The notes beneath the pieces were generated by a model, which did no database searches, was not told the origin of the DNA, and saw only the letters and a program-made list of their open reading frames with translations. Shown here in pieces: positions 32,440-44,176 of a DNA stretch of 64,000 nucleotides; the first letter of the stretch is position 1, and each line of letters begins with the position of its first letter. Location of the stretch: the NCBI RefSeq assembly GCF_040954645.1, contig NC_092807.1, positions 49,670,991 to 49,734,990 on the forward strand, given 5' to 3'. The translations under genes were made by a program, and so were the position numbers. Source of the DNA: Diabrotica undecimpunctata. Lineage: Eukaryota; Arthropoda; Insecta; Coleoptera; Chrysomelidae.

Positions 32440-33460
32440 AGTCAATTAACAAAATTTCTAATTCTATGTATTAATTAATAAAATTTCTAATTCTATCCAC
32501 TTATATTGGTGGCAGTGTTTTTTTTTTTGTTTTTGTTTTAATTTCTTCTTCTTTAGACTTGTTGTGGTGATGGTAACTTCGTATTTTTTTAACGTATTGT
32601 CATTTTCGCTAACTCTTCTTCATGTTCATGTTCTCTATTTTTGTTCTTGTATTTTTTAGTCACAAATACATTGTTTCAATTATTTAAGAGTCGTTTTAAT
32701 TGACTTAATTATACATCCATTTGCTCTTTTTTTTTATCTTAATAATCGTTATTTTATCTTAGCTCGTTCTCTTGTAATTATACCTGATTTTGCTGTGCTA
32801 ATAGTATCTCTCCAGTTGTCAATGGTCCGTTGGCACATGGATTGTTGTATCTGCTGTTGACATTGGCTACTGCATCGTTGGTGATTCATACATTGTAATT
32901 ACTGTTTTTGTGTTATGTGTTTTATATTTTGTTTTAATGTAGTTAACTTAAGTCCGCAATATCTACAAAAACCGTCAAAAAATAATATCTTTCTGGGAGA
33001 TCTCAAAAATAAATCACACATGGCAATTTACCATTGCATTTCCTTCGCCACTAGAAAATAGCTTTATCCCATGAAAGTTAAGTAGAATTGCAGAAATACT
33101 GTACCATCATAGTCCTTTAAATTAGGTGGTCAGTGTTTTACCAAATTTTACATTAGAAGTTATGTTCGTGTACATTTGTTTATAAATGTTTCACCCACTT
33201 GTCTTTATAAGATCCTTAAATACCATTATAGGTTTTTTATTACACTTTATTTCTGAGAAAATATTGTCAGTTCTAAATCGTCTAGCTTTAAAATCTGCCC
33301 TTTACATCTGGCTAATCTTTTCCTACGCACACTTGTATACCTACTCAAAACACCCGATCGTTTAAATCCATAAATCATTCTAAATATTATATTTACGATT
33401 TACCAGTATATGGTATTAAGTCACAATTATTGGTTGTAATGAAAATCACATTTTTAACTT
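32440..33460. other. AT-rich stretch, no gene recognised
   Basis: No coding frame or structured repeat identified. Confidence 0.35.
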
Positions 33461-33467
33461 ACTAGTG

Positions 33468-33508
33468 TTTGACGTTTCGATTTCCACTCAGTAAATCGTT
33501 TTCAAAAA
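33468..33508 (-). ncRNA. Degraded hammerhead-like motif (locus g)
   Basis: Minus strand: UUU, UUGAAAA (for CUGANGA), extra C, stem II GAUUU/AAAUC, GAAA, ACGU palindrome, C, AAA pairing with UUU. Further text (TTGTGACTTAAT) matches the family at 55882-56076. The two changed core bases suggest it is inactive. Confidence 0.45.
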
Positions 33509-33509
33509 A

Positions 33510-34120
33510 AGTTTCAGAACCTTGCACAAATTAGTTTTCGTGACTATTGATGATTTTTATTTGAGAAACTGAAATATTTTCTGAAATTTATTGACAAACT
33601 CCTACAAGACCCTGTATATTAGTTTTTCTACTAAAATTAACGATTTATCTATCGCTCGGACCGGTTCCTTTTTTTCCGGAGTAGGCATGGACCGATCTGT
33701 TCAGTAATACTGTTTATTTAAACAGAAAAACGTTAAAAGAAAGAGGGTGTAAAAACGTGTTTTGACTGTGCAATAATAAAAAATATATTTAGTACTCATT
33801 AAATATTTAGAATTTTGATGTTCAATGACGTTGATGCCAAACACGTAAGGTACCAATTCTATAATAAACTTATTATTTTTATCGACACACCGAAAAATTT
33901 ATAGGAAAAGTGTTTTATGAATAGAACTGTTTATTTTCTATTTGTTTTGTGCATTGTTTAGATCAAGATAGTTATTATTTTCTTAATTATTGTTTAATCA
34001 AAATTTTGATAAAGTTACTATCAAATAAATACACTGATCAATAGTTAATATCAAATATAAGTTGAAGTTAATGCATTAACATTAGTAAAATTTATTTATT
34101 TTATTTTTATTTATTTTATA
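33510..34120. other. AT-rich stretch, no gene recognised
   Basis: Nothing beyond low-complexity AT-rich text and a CGGACCGGTTCC-like patch at 33658. Confidence 0.3.
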
Positions 34121-34124
34121 ATCA

Positions 34125-35860
34125 GTTGATTATATATTTATATTAGTCCATTGAAAAGTTACATTGAGGTTGCATTTTTGACAGGACGCAGTTTTATTTT
34201 TTTGATGTGTTGCGATGGTGGTAAGAATATGCTTAAGTTCAAGGTTGTGGGGTCGCCACCCTTGTATCTAATAATTTTTACTACAAATTTGTTTAATATC
34301 ATCAATTCTCTGGGTTTTACTCAGAAAATTAAATACACGATAATAAAGAACCATTAAGCTTATTCTTCTATTATTTATATTTTTTACTCATAAAGTTAAT
34401 CATTTTGTTAACATTTCTATGTTTTTATTAGTTTATTATCGAACGTAATCCTGGTCACCGATAAGGTAGAGTCTGAAGGCGCGTTTTTAAGTTGTATCTC
34501 CATTAGACAGAATCCATGGACAATTTACAGGCGAGATAATATTGAGCACAAATATATATATTTGAAAAGTTGTCTTCTAACTATTGTTGTCCGGACTGCG
34601 GTTCTAATTAAGTATCGGAAGTGACTATTGGCAGAAGTACGGGAGTTAAAAGAAGGGGTGGTAAGTTAAATGTATTTTTGGACACTGTCCTTGCTGATCG
34701 TTTGTATCTCATGCTGTCAGAGTTCAGAGATTCAGCTTTAGGTCGCGGCATATTATCGTGCACGTATAGTTTCCGGCACGTAGCGTTTCCACTCCAGCAA
34801 TCGGACTGCGCGTTCACATTTTCATACATAGAACGTTTCAGTTTCGTTCTGTGAAGATATGATCTCGCTTTTCTCGACAAAAATTATGTGCAATTGCTCT
34901 TCTAATTAACGATGCAGAATGAAAAACTGTGTTAAAAAGAAGGTTTGATGAAGATGAAATATATTATGGATATTTTAGAATGAATAGGATTCAGTTTAAA
35001 TATGTTTTAAATTTAATTACACCTCCAGTTAAAAAACAAAATACTACATTTAACGAAGCCATACATATCAAACCAAAAAGTATTTAAAAAAAAGAGGTAT
35101 ATCTTCCGTACAATAGTCCTAATTGTTTATCACTTCCGTGATTAATTGTCAAAAAGCAATAAAAACACATGCATAAATGACAAAATAGCCTCGAAAATTA
35201 TTTTTTTAAATACTCTGTATCAAAATCAAACAAATACCTAAATAAACAACGAGGGGAAAACGACGGACACCTAATTCACATTATCCTTACCAACCGGTTA
35301 CGACTCGTTACGTAGCCGTCGGCATCAGTAAAATATTGTTTTCGGATATACTGAACAGAAACGTTAGGTGTCTTATAAGATACGTTCCGGGCAGTGTGAG
35401 TTGTTCATATTTAAAACCATTTAAATTATATTTTTCGGAAACTAAACGCTATGTGCTGGAAACGCAACGTGCATGATAATATGCCACGACCTTTTATTTT
35501 CACCATATAAATAGCCAAAAAACGTTCCCCAACGTCAGTGAGAAAAGATAGCTTGGCTTTGTCACTGAGAAATAATCCTGTTCCGTTGTAAGCGGTTGAT
35601 GTTGTATCGCATCCTGAAAAAGCATGGAGAAACAGCAAACTTTCTGCAATGACTTCGAAATACATAAAACTTTTGTATAATTGGTGCGACTTACACCCTT
35701 GAGCAAGACAAACAAGTCAATATTCTGACCCCACAAACTTGAACTTAAGCTTGTACTTACTCTCCCAACATATTAAAAAAATAAAATTGCATCCTCTAAG
35801 AAATGCACGCTAAGGTCTAAAAAATGTAACATTTCAATGGACTATAAATATACTCATATA
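34125..35860. mobile_element. Inverted-repeat element with a 'HAFSGCDTT' ORF remnant
   Basis: Left arm 34125-34262 and right arm 35728-35858 are inverted copies (TTATAGTCCATTGAAA, CAATTTTATTTTTTTAATAT, CTTAAGTTCAAG...GTGGGG). A second inverted pair lies inside, near 34740-34800 and 35440-35495 (GGTCG.GGCATATTATC). In the right half, minus-strand frames (35736-35426) read QNIDLFVLLKGVSRTN and ESLLFLHAFSGCDTTSTAYN. The LFLHAFSGCDTTSA block recurs in many arthropod repeat-borne ORFs; I do not know its function. The reading is split between two frames. Confidence 0.5.
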
Positions 35861-35864
35861 ATCA

Positions 35865-36550
35865 ATAATGATTAGAAACATGAGAATGCTGATTGATGCA
35901 GTCATTGTCATAGGTGCTCTGGGATATATAAAGTTACAATAATAAGTTATCAGAACATTTCAATGTTTAATTTTTTTAACGACTCAGTTTATTAAAAACG
36001 CTATGTAATTGAAATTTAAGATGTACTTTTAAGTAATTCTGTTAAAATTTGTTTTAACATAAAACACATAAAATGTCAATTTAGCCCTAGTCATTTAAAT
36101 TTTTGCTAGCGTGCCTTTAAATATTATTTGTTTTAATACAATTACTTTTTCTTATACAAAGATTAATGTTATGAAAATAAAAATTTGTTGACTCATGACA
36201 TTCTCTGCACATATTGACAAAAGTAAAATCAATAACCTTTGTAAATTATTATTATTTTTATATTTTCAAAATTAATACGTGTATATAGGCTGTCAAACAT
36301 ATAACAATTATAGATATTTTTAATTATATATTATTTATCTTCGAATAAAAAATTCTTCTTTTGAATAACCATATTATTGCCAGGTTTAGGACATCTCTGT
36401 TTGTCATCTTTTAACTTTTTTCTGATATATTAGCAATGCATTTCTTCTTTAATTTTTCTAATTTCGTTTTGTTATTATTATTCCTTTTGGTATATTAGTT
36501 GCATCTTTGGTTGTTTTATGAATATGTCAACATAGATTTTCTCATGATCA
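35865..36550. other. AT-rich stretch, no gene recognised
   Basis: No coding frame or repeat structure identified. Confidence 0.35.
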
Positions 36551-36554
36551 TTCC

Positions 36555-36930
36555 TCGTCATCATTCTGGCTTTAGAACCCAATTTAGGTCCTAACCTTCT
36601 CTTAATTTTTTTTCAATCTACCTATCCGTCTCTTTCCTATACCAACCACCAATTGACGTATTCTTCATGTCTTCATTAATGTTATTAAGGAATTTTCTTC
36701 TGAATCTTCTTCTTCTCCTCTGCTCAATGCAGGAGCCGGATCCATCCGCATTAATGTCCTACCCAGTTCAGATGGGTTGTGCTAATGTCTTTGGCGATAT
36801 CTAATTTCTGTTTTAGTCTGTAAAGTTAGAAGCTGTATCATCTATTGCTTACGCCATTGTCATTTACTGCTCCGTAAATTCTCCTTAGTACTTCTCCCAA
36901 ATTATTCTGGGGAGAAGAATTTAGTTTTAG
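36555..36930 (-). pseudogene. Degraded RTE-type LINE 3' fragment (family RTE-1)
   Basis: Broken minus frames give EVLRRIYGAVNDNGV, LYRLKQKLDIAKDI, then NWVGH and RRLGPKLGSKARMMTRND, parallel to the better copy at 62908-63300. The 3' end has an ATGATGACGAGG tail. Many stops; an older insertion. Confidence 0.65.
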
Positions 36931-36934
36931 TTTA

Positions 36935-37260
36935 ATCCTCAGTCGTTTGTTATTTCATTATTCCATCTGTTGTAAACAGGTCGTACTTCAACCAGTTGAC
37001 TTATTGTACACCTTCCATTCAATCATGTTACTCATTCCAGAATTCTGTGCCAGCATATGCAGGTCTAGAGGATGGGTATCATATGTTTTTAAAGTCATTC
37101 GGTGGTCTCGAGATGTGAGTGAGAGAAGAGGTGACCTACAAAAAATGGTTCACTATTTCAGATCTTGTAGCTAATCTCTCTAGAATCTGTAGCTAAAGTC
37201 TCCATAAAACAGTCCTATTATATGCAGGTATCCCTTAACTGGCGCATATCCAAGTAAGGA
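36935..37260. other. No gene recognised
   Basis: No homologous frame identified in the gap between two LINE remnants. Confidence 0.3.
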
Positions 37261-37266
37261 GGGCTG

Positions 37267-39850
37267 TTATGACTCTAAGCTAATTCCTGCTTGATTTTCG
37301 CAGTACTTGCACAGCCCTATAAGCAGATTTCCGTCCAATATACATTTTGCCATGTGTTTGGCCAGGTATGTTTTCCCAGTGGGAGTTATGTTGCCTTCGT
37401 ATCCAAGCTTTTTCCGGTCGCGAACTATGCGTTTTGACACTCCCATGACCGGCTCTGGGTCGAAGTATTTTGTAGCTGATGCTCTTCTGGCAAGTTCATC
37501 AGGTGTTTCATTGCCGTGTATTTCCAGGTGATCTGAAGCCCATACCCGCGGGACATTGTTTTGTTCCTCCAGTCTGTCGAGTTCTTCTCGGCATTCCCAC
37601 ACTGCAAGATTGTAAAAATCTCTCCTTAAAATACAGGGGTATATTCTCCTGGTGGAATAAAAATGTTTAAATTTTCACCACTAAATATTTCTGCACCCCA
37701 CCCTTCTTAATTTTTAGACCTTTCTGTGTACCAGATATAATTCTACAGTCTGGGTCGACTGTTTCCTCTGCCCCACCCCTTTCGTAGGCAATTATCCACT
37801 TGGAAAAGTACTTTAAGCCTGTATCTGGATACTATATGGTCAGAAATCACCATCTATTCGGTATCCGTAATTTCGTTTATGATGTTACTATATCCCGATC
37901 TAACCGTTACGTTGTTCAGGTTTTCTCATAGTCTATAACATCCAATTCTCTCCTCCCCCTGATAACTATATGTAAAGGAGGAGGTCCACTAGGATCTCCA
38001 CAGCTTAGTTACCGTATCTTGCTTAGTTTGATGCTGGCACTTTTTTGTTGTACTTTTAGCCACCATACCATTGATGTGTATATAATTGTTGGTTTTACCA
38101 CCATGTTATAAATAAATGTATGTGTTATATAGTGGCATAAGACATAAGAGATAATTACACCACTCACCTGATCTTTTGGCGAAATTAAACTTTCGACTTA
38201 CTTCTGTCCTTTGATTTGCAAGGTTTTCATTTCACCAATATATTCCCGTTGAAATTCCTAACTATTTTCGGACAATTGTCTTCAAATGCTTACATGACAA
38301 CCTCTTGAAATTGTTCGGCCGGCATCCATGTCTAAATCCAGTGTATGTCTTATCGTCCCTTTAAGTGTCTTTAAAGGCGCATTATCTGTTATTCCAAAAC
38401 AGATAGGTACGTCAATTATTTAAGCAAGATACTTGATCACCTGAGTCTTGCTCACTGTTATATCAATTACTTAATTTCGTTGTGAAGTTACAAAAGTTGG
38501 TTTGTTTCCTACGTTTAGTATGTCTAAATCATTTTCCATAACTGCTCTTTCATTGGTGTTTGTACTACCCCAGGTCAGATGGTGCGCATTCGCATCACAG
38601 TCGATGATCAATTGCGGTCCATTCTTTTTGTCATCTTTCACTAGCCCTTTCAACCCCTTTGGTGGTGTTTGTTCGGGATCATCACATGAGAGGTATACTA
38701 ATCCGAGAAATAAATCCATTCCATACTTCCTCTGTGGTCTTCATATTTACCGTCTTTAATTACATACGGAGAAAGATTTATCAATGGCAGTGTTCTGTTA
38801 TGTCGTTTGACTAATATACAGGTTCTCGGGGATTCGGCAGATCGGCTCTATATAAGCTCTCCAGCAAAGCCCAATGTACTTTTTATTTTGTCCTTATAAA
38901 TCCAAGGTTCTTGTATTAAAGCTACATCAAACCTTCTCATAGCATCAGTAAACTCTACCGAAGCTACCTTAATATACCGTAGGTTCGCCTAAACGATTCT
39001 GATTGGAGCCATTAAGGCCTCTGATGGTTTTGAAGGATATCTTTCCAAGTCTGTAATATGCTTTGAAGTGAGCTGCCCTTAATGCTTTGTAAAAGACATC
39101 GCTTTCAACAACCAGTCTTCAGGTGTTGATTTTGTTTCCTTATTACATTTATGTGTGCCCTCTTTCATAAGCCACCTATAGTCCTTACCACCACACTATC
39201 TTTGTATACTCATTTGCACAGTTTGCCCACAAAGTCACTGCGCTGAATGATATTTTATAGAGCTACAGAAGTTGACTTCTTATAGGAGTCTCATCTGCTT
39301 GAGCGTAATCTAGTTAAGTATTAGGATGGTGTCTGTATGCCACCGCCATCCTATATACTTTTGTGATATTGTTATATAAACTAGTTTTCTCCTTAGAGTT
39401 CCTTGTGTAATACCTGGTATTCTGCCGAGGTTTTTTTTACCATCGGGTTTTGCCGGCATCTCCGCATTAGTTTTATGTAGATTTGCTGTGGTCCATGTCC
39501 CAGCAGTCATTTTTACCTCTTTCTTCGCCCTCTTCTGTTAAGTCCCAGAGAGGCGTTTTTTGATGACTGGCTTAAAGTCTGTTTCTTTCGGAATACCTTC
39601 CGACTCAGTATTTGGGCGAAGACGAATCCGCGACTATAATTGCCTCTCTGATCGTTCCTGTTGTGTTTATGTTTAAAAACTCAGAAAAGTTACTCAAATC
39701 TGAGCCCTTTTCTGAGTGATCACTTTTTATTCTTATCCCGCTTGCTCGATTTGTTCTCGAGTTTGGACCAAATACTGTCAGGCAAGGCAGTGCGCTCTTA
39801 CCACACTAAGGCTACAATCTGAATCCACCAGTACATATAAACAATTAACG
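37267..39850 (-). pseudogene. I-clade LINE: ORF1, endonuclease and RNase H parts, reverse transcriptase deleted
   Basis: On the minus strand in order: an ORF1-like N-terminal text (39800-39300, GIRIKSDHSEKGSDLSNFSE); an APE endonuclease (about 39000-38470) with ALIQEPWIYKDK, LVYLSCDD and LIIDCDANAHHLTWGSTNTN; then, after a gap, TSMVWWLKV-like text (38110) and CRIISGTQKGL. Last comes the RNase H end NNVPRVWASDHLEIHGNETP then DELARRAS. A terminal RNase H with a GNE.ADELAR motif marks the I clade. The catalytic reverse transcriptase (about 1.5 kb) is missing between 38460 and 38110. Many stops. Confidence 0.75.
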
Positions 39851-39941
39851 TTCTGATAAACTGCGTTAGGCTTTCACGGCCATCGTCTAACTTGTTAAAC
39901 TGTTTGTTCGGGCTGTTAGGCTGTTGTCTTCTGAAATTAGT

Positions 39942-39984
39942 TCTCGACGTTTCGCCAATACTAGGGGTTGGCATCTTCTGGAGA
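39942..39984 (-). ncRNA. Hammerhead-like motif downstream of Jockey copy A (locus h)
   Basis: Minus strand: UCUC, CAGAAGA (U4 changed to A), extra U, stem II GCCAA/UUGGC, GAAA, ACGU palindrome, C, then GAGA pairing with UCUC. The GUC cleavage triplet is intact. It lies 3' of a proline- and lysine-rich ORF end (40200-39990) and of the Jockey RT and Penelope GIY-YIG, all on minus. Confidence 0.55.
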
Positions 39985-40260
39985 TGTTACTGCTTCGCTT
40001 GTAACCTCAAACTGCGTTGTACCATTGTTGTGTTTGTCTTGTGTGCTTTAGGGTGTTTTCTTGGGATTGGTTGGCTGTGCTGTCCTGTTTTAGGCTTTTG
40101 CCTCTTCAGGTTTTTCTTTGTGTTGGGTGTGGCTGGCACTGGATTTGATGTTGTATCTGCTGGTGTGCGGTGTGTTTGTTTGTTGGAGGTTGCTGCTCTC
40201 ACTAGTCCTGGACAATCGGGGGCGAAAGGTATGTAAGTGAACGGTTCTTTTCAGAATTTT
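39985..40260 (-). pseudogene. Possible Penelope-like ORF tail or shared 3' module
   Basis: A 71-codon minus frame, MRAATSNKQTHRTPADTTSN to SLRLQAKQ, is rich in K, T and P and ends just before hammerhead-like locus h. The start CCCCGATTGTCCAGGA and the segment KTGQ are also present at 43960-43750, again right after a Jockey 3' end. It could be the C-terminus of a Penelope-like ORF separated from its GIY-YIG domain by the Jockey insertion, or part of the Jockey 3' UTR. Confidence 0.4.
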
Positions 40261-40299
40261 TTTGAATCTAAAACAGAGATTAGTAAATATATGAAATTG

Positions 40300-41812
40300 A
40301 ATTATAAATTTATTAATTTATTAAATTAGTGTATGTATATCGCGACGCGTGAGGGCAGCTGTGGACTGGTACCTCAAAAAATAGACAGGTATCGTTGTGC
40401 AATGGGATCGGAAAACCACAAAAAACCGATCCCCCCTGTCTATGCCAGTTCGAAGTGAACATTTAGTGTTATAAGCGACGGTAAAAGAGGGGAGTTGCCT
40501 CCTGTATGTCAATGTATTCATCAGGGAGCTCGTTGCTGGCGAGTTCCAGCAGAATTGCGGGTAGGAATGGGAGTTTGGGTTTGGGTTTTCTTCTGAATAC
40601 ATTGCCGATGGATGAGCAGGTAGTTTTGGGGATGCTTTGGGCTCTGAGATTTTGGCCCCGGATGGTGCGAATTGTGTAACTCCTGCTCAGAGAGGAAAGC
40701 CTCTCATTGATGGGCTGGATGTTCGACAGGCGATGAATATGTGCGGAAGGATAGTCGTAACGTTTTCTGTTTAGTCTCCGTAAGATTCTCCTTTCCAGTG
40801 ACAGTAGTCTATTATTGAGGTGTTTGGGCATCACAGCACAAATACAAGATTTGTACTCGATGACCGGTCTGATGAATGTTTTGTATGTATGAATAAGTGT
40901 ACGTGTGTGTGTGTGTGTGACCGAATTTGCCACTAAGAGCATTGAGAAGTCCGAGTCGGCTCCTAACCTTGTTACAGGTTCTGTCCATGTCGTTACTCCA
41001 GCGTAATGTTTGTGTAAACAACACGCCGAGATATTCGATCTGGTTTCGGAGTCGGAGTCGTTCTCCCCATAAACTCAAATTATACCTTTCGGTGATGATG
41101 GGTGTGATATATTGACTGCGGTATGGATGTCTGAAAAGGATTCATCTGTGTTTTGTTTGGGTTAGGTGTCACTCTCCACCTCTGACACCATCGCTCGACT
41201 AGGAGCAGATGATTTTGAGCTAACCTAAGTGTAGCGTCGATGTTTTGTGTTGTTGTGAGAAGTGCTGTATCGTCTGCGTATAGTAGGGTGGTTGTGTTAG
41301 TGTGTCGAGGGTTAGGGAAGTCGCTATTGTAGATAGAGTAAAGTATTGGTGCCAACACGGAACCCTGAGGTACTCCCGCTGTGGGAGTGAAGGATGTAGA
41401 GAATTGATCACGCTCCTTGACTGTGATCCGCCTCTGAGAAACATATGAATGGATAAGTCTGACGAATGGAAGTGGTAGCCCGATGCTCTCTAGTTTCTTG
41501 ACCAGTCCCACGTGCCAGATTTGGTCAAAGGCTTTTTGAACATCGAGGAAGACACCTAGTGAAACTTTGCCGTCGTTCAGACTTTGTGTTAAGTGTGTGA
41601 CGATTTCTGTCAATGCCGTTTTGGTCGAGTACCCTTCTCTAAAGCCGAATTGATAGGGTGGGATGATATTGTGTTCTGTGGTGAAGTCTACGAGTCTTTC
41701 TTTAAGGATTCTCTCGAAGACTTTCGCCAGGACGTTAAGAAAGAGATATCGGCCTATAAGAGTTTGGATCGGTACGTGGCTTGCCTTTTTTCAAAAGCAT
41801 AGTTGTAATTTA
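40300..41812 (-). pseudogene. Jockey-type LINE ORF2, 5'-truncated copy A with 3' UTR
   Basis: From 41812 the minus frames read KKGKPRTDPNSYRPISLLNV, IIPPYQFGFREGYSTKTALT, GVFLDVQKAFDQIW (domain A), VPQGSVLAPILYSIYNSDFP (domain B) and LLYADDTALLTTTQNIDATL (domain C). Next come RLRNQIEYLGVLFTQTLRWS and the C-terminal TYKTFIRPVIEYKS and ELPDEYIDIQEATPLFYRRL, ending at 40469. Frameshifts lie at about 41080 and 40930 (in a (TG)n run), so it is dead. The 3' UTR (40468-40300) matches that of copy B (44176-44040). Confidence 0.88.
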
Positions 41813-41814
41813 TA

Positions 41815-42445
41815 TTTCCCACTCGCCTCTCCTCCATTGGTTTCGGTTTGAGGGGGCGTGTCGTCGTTTGTAGTAGCCTTTCTTTTTTCGTGTTTGGCGG
41901 GAAGGGTGTTTGTGGATTTTAATATTGGTATCCATGTCTTGTTAATTTTCAGTCCTTCTTCTATTCGAATAAAATTATTTGGGTGCTTATATAGTTCCAC
42001 CTCTTCCCGATACAACCGTAGGTAGTACTGTGAAGTTTTGTCCAGCATCTGCGTTTCTTCAAATAGTATTCGATGTTCTCCGCTTCCCAAAACGTGTTCG
42101 GCAACGGCAGATTTGTCGATATGTCCTAAACGACAATGGCTTTTATGTTCATTTATCCTTGTATTTGTGTGTCTTTTCGTGGTTCCCACATATACCATTC
42201 CACATGTGCATGGTATTCGATATACTCCAGCCGTTGCTAATGGGTCGTGTTTGTCTTTCACCGATCTTAAACAGTCCTTGATTTTCTTTGTAGGCTTGAA
42301 AATGGTCTTTACGTTGGCTTTCTTAAGTATTCGCCCAATTCTGTCCGTTACCCCCGATATGTAAGGCAAGAACGCTTTGCCTTTACATTCTGTTTCTTCG
42401 TTCTTTCTCTGTGTAAACCTGCATAATTTGTTTACACATCTATAA
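41815..42445 (-). pseudogene. Penelope-like element, GIY-YIG domain and linker
   Basis: From about 42445: NKLCRFTQRKNEETECKGKA, then the open frame MPYISGVTDRIGRILKKANV with VYRIPCTCGMVYVGTTKRHT, RINEHKSHCRLGH, SAVAEHVLGSGEHRILFEET and QYYLRLYREEVELYKHPNNF. VYRIPC.CG..YVG is the GIY-YIG core; the CxC form is typical of one Penelope lineage. The frame runs intact from 42369 to 41791, but the last dozen residues are probably from the adjoining Jockey junction at about 41815. The reverse transcriptase is not present upstream. Confidence 0.9.
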
Positions 42446-42639
42446 CTTTATCTAGTTGTTAAGTGAAATTGATTTTTTTTCAGTGCTTATTTTCATAAAT
42501 AACTTATGTTTTTTGTCAATATGTTTTTTTTTTCATCTCTTGCATAATTTCAATTCTGTTGCTTACAACACTGTTGCGGCCGGCCCACCATTCAAATAAT
42601 AAGAAAATTAGCGGAATAATCATTCATGAATAGTTTGTT

Positions 42640-42792
42640 TGTGTTAATGCCTTGATACTAAGTAGGGTCGGCTTTATTGCCGCTTATTATATCCGAACGA
42701 TAGTATCTCGGGTGAGAAACAATCCGATTCGAACTCGCCATCCTCGAATTTTGACTCTTAGCAAGTTACGCCCTTACCATATCACCACGTAT
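42640..42792 (-). repeat. tRNA-derived SINE
   Basis: Read on minus from 42792: ACGTGGTGATATGGTAAGGG, with an A-box-like TGGTGATATGG, and 42 bases later GAGTTCGAATCGG, a B-box-like sequence (consensus GGTTCGANTCC). The spacing suits a pol III promoter. A non-tRNA body follows to about 42640. It ends only about 50 bases before the acceptor of an anillin exon. Confidence 0.65.
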
Positions 42793-42842
42793 ATTAAAAT
42801 ATTACAAATTTTATCTATTGCTTTTTTTCATTCCAGATATAG

Positions 42843-43607
42843 TCCATCCGTATGATGACCGAACTTCAAAAATCCTCAATGATTTCAGAAGCAATTCCAC
42901 TGCAGGAAACCGTACTTAACAATACCTCATACATGTCACTTAACAAAGATAATAATCTCAACAATAACAATTCTAAGAGAGAAAATTTAAGAAAAAAGTC
43001 GAATGGTATGGACTGTTTAAACAATAAAAATCATAAGGTTTCTACATTAACCGTATCAAGTATTGATTATGACTGTAATTATATAGAGAATGATCTATCA
43101 AACCAATCTACCTTAAGCAAAAATTCGAAAGATTCATTGTTTTATCATGAGCCGTACGAAGTTAGACATAAACAACCCATAATGGGTAAAACTGCTCTAT
43201 TACGTAGATCACAAGTTGATCCATCTGATTCTTTTATAATTCAAAGCATTATTTTAAACAAATATGAAAATACTTTAAACTACTACGTTAACAGGATGTA
43301 CAGCAGGAGACAATCAAGAATGAGCAATGTGGAAGATGAAAATAATGACGATACTGTAAACGCTTTTCGGGATTCCCCAGCTGACTTAAGTGCTCTTGAC
43401 GCAAGTGAATTAAACGATTCATTTGTGAATAAAGAATTTCACTTAAGGCATTGTGCAGATAGTTTTAATGACGACTGTGAAAGAGAAGTGTTAAATATGT
43501 CAACTTGTAGTACAGAAATAATAGATGTAATGTCAACTTGTTCCGAGTATGATCCAAAGAGATTTCTGGTTAATGCATTGGGAGAATTGAACAATGAAAA
43601 CTGCAAT
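42843..43607 (+). CDS. Anillin-like gene, upstream coding exon (255 codons)
   Basis: The frame is open from 42843 to a perfect donor at 43608 (TGCAAT|GTAAGT) in phase 0, and continues without stop to 43688 inside the intron. Two acceptors are possible: TTCCAG ending 42836, which would put a TAG in frame, or TAG ending 42842, which keeps the frame open; I take the second. An ATG at 42852 could instead be a start. The protein is polar and disordered-looking, rich in N, S and D (MSLNKDNNLNNNNS, EDENNDDTVNAFRDSPADLS), and ends LVNALGELNNENCN. The next exon follows in phase and encodes the anillin homology domain start. This exon alone is not recognisable as anillin; the link rests on phase and position. 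Confidence 0.75.
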
Positions 43608-43694
43608 GTAAGTTCTACAACAATAATTTTATGTAACAATAAAACACTGAAAACTTTTGTTTTTAAAACTTTCACAAAATTATTATAATTTATT

Positions 43695-43735
43695 ATCACT
43701 ACAGCTGTTTCGGCAGGGTGCTTTTCTCAAGTGAT
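43695..43735 (-). ncRNA. Hammerhead-like motif downstream of Jockey copy B (locus i)
   Basis: Minus strand: AUCAC, UUGAGAA (degraded core), a weak GCA/UGC hairpin, GAAA, palindrome ACAGCUGU, A, then GUGAU, which pairs perfectly with AUCAC. It lies 88 bases inside the intron after the anillin-like exon donor. Confidence 0.4.
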
Positions 43736-43739
43736 CTAT

Positions 43740-44035
43740 TTTTGTCGCATTGTCACGATGGTCTTTCTTTGTGGTTGGATGTTTTCTCGTTTTGTGATTT
43801 CTTGTCCTGTTTTAGAGTTTTCACCTCTTCAGGACGTGTTTTGTTTTTTCTTTGGTTGATTGACTTTTTTCGCTGTGTGGGTTCCACTGGTGAATGGCTT
43901 CGTGGGCGTGTCGGCGGAGGAGGATCCTGGACAATCAGAGGTGAAAGGGTTGTTGAGCTAAAACGGTCCTTTTCAGAATTTTTTAGTAAAAAATATGTTT
44001 ATGAATTGAGTGAATTTATATGTATACAATTTAAT
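43740..44035 (-). pseudogene. Lysine-rich ORF tail or shared 3' module (twin of 39985-40260)
   Basis: Minus frames hold PDCPG, TAKKVNQPKKKQN and SKTGQEITKRENIQPQRK. The stretch TTTCACCTCTGATTGTCCAG and the preceding AAAAAATTCTGAAAAGGACC align with the segment after Jockey copy A. Confidence 0.4.
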
Positions 44036-44176
44036 TAATTATTGAATGTATATTGTGACTCGCGTGAGGGCAGCTGTGGCTGTATTCTCTGCAATAGACA
44101 GGTATCATTGTGCAATGGGTTCGGGAAACCACAGAAAACCGATCCCTCCCCGTCTTGGCAAGCTCGAAGTGAGCAT

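Noticed and set aside
39892..40236. 114-codon plus frame rich in C, L and F
   Set aside because: Exact antisense of the lysine-rich tail at 39985-40260.
41979..42364. Two plus frames of about 100 codons
   Set aside because: Antisense shadows of the Penelope GIY-YIG domain.
13000..42800. N-terminal anillin exons
   Set aside because: Searched by eye for the expected start and basic/proline-rich motifs on plus; nothing convincing found, so none is claimed.
43608..43688. Frame continuing past the anillin-like exon to a stop
   Set aside because: It follows a perfect GTAAGT donor in phase with the next exon; the extra codons look like intron.
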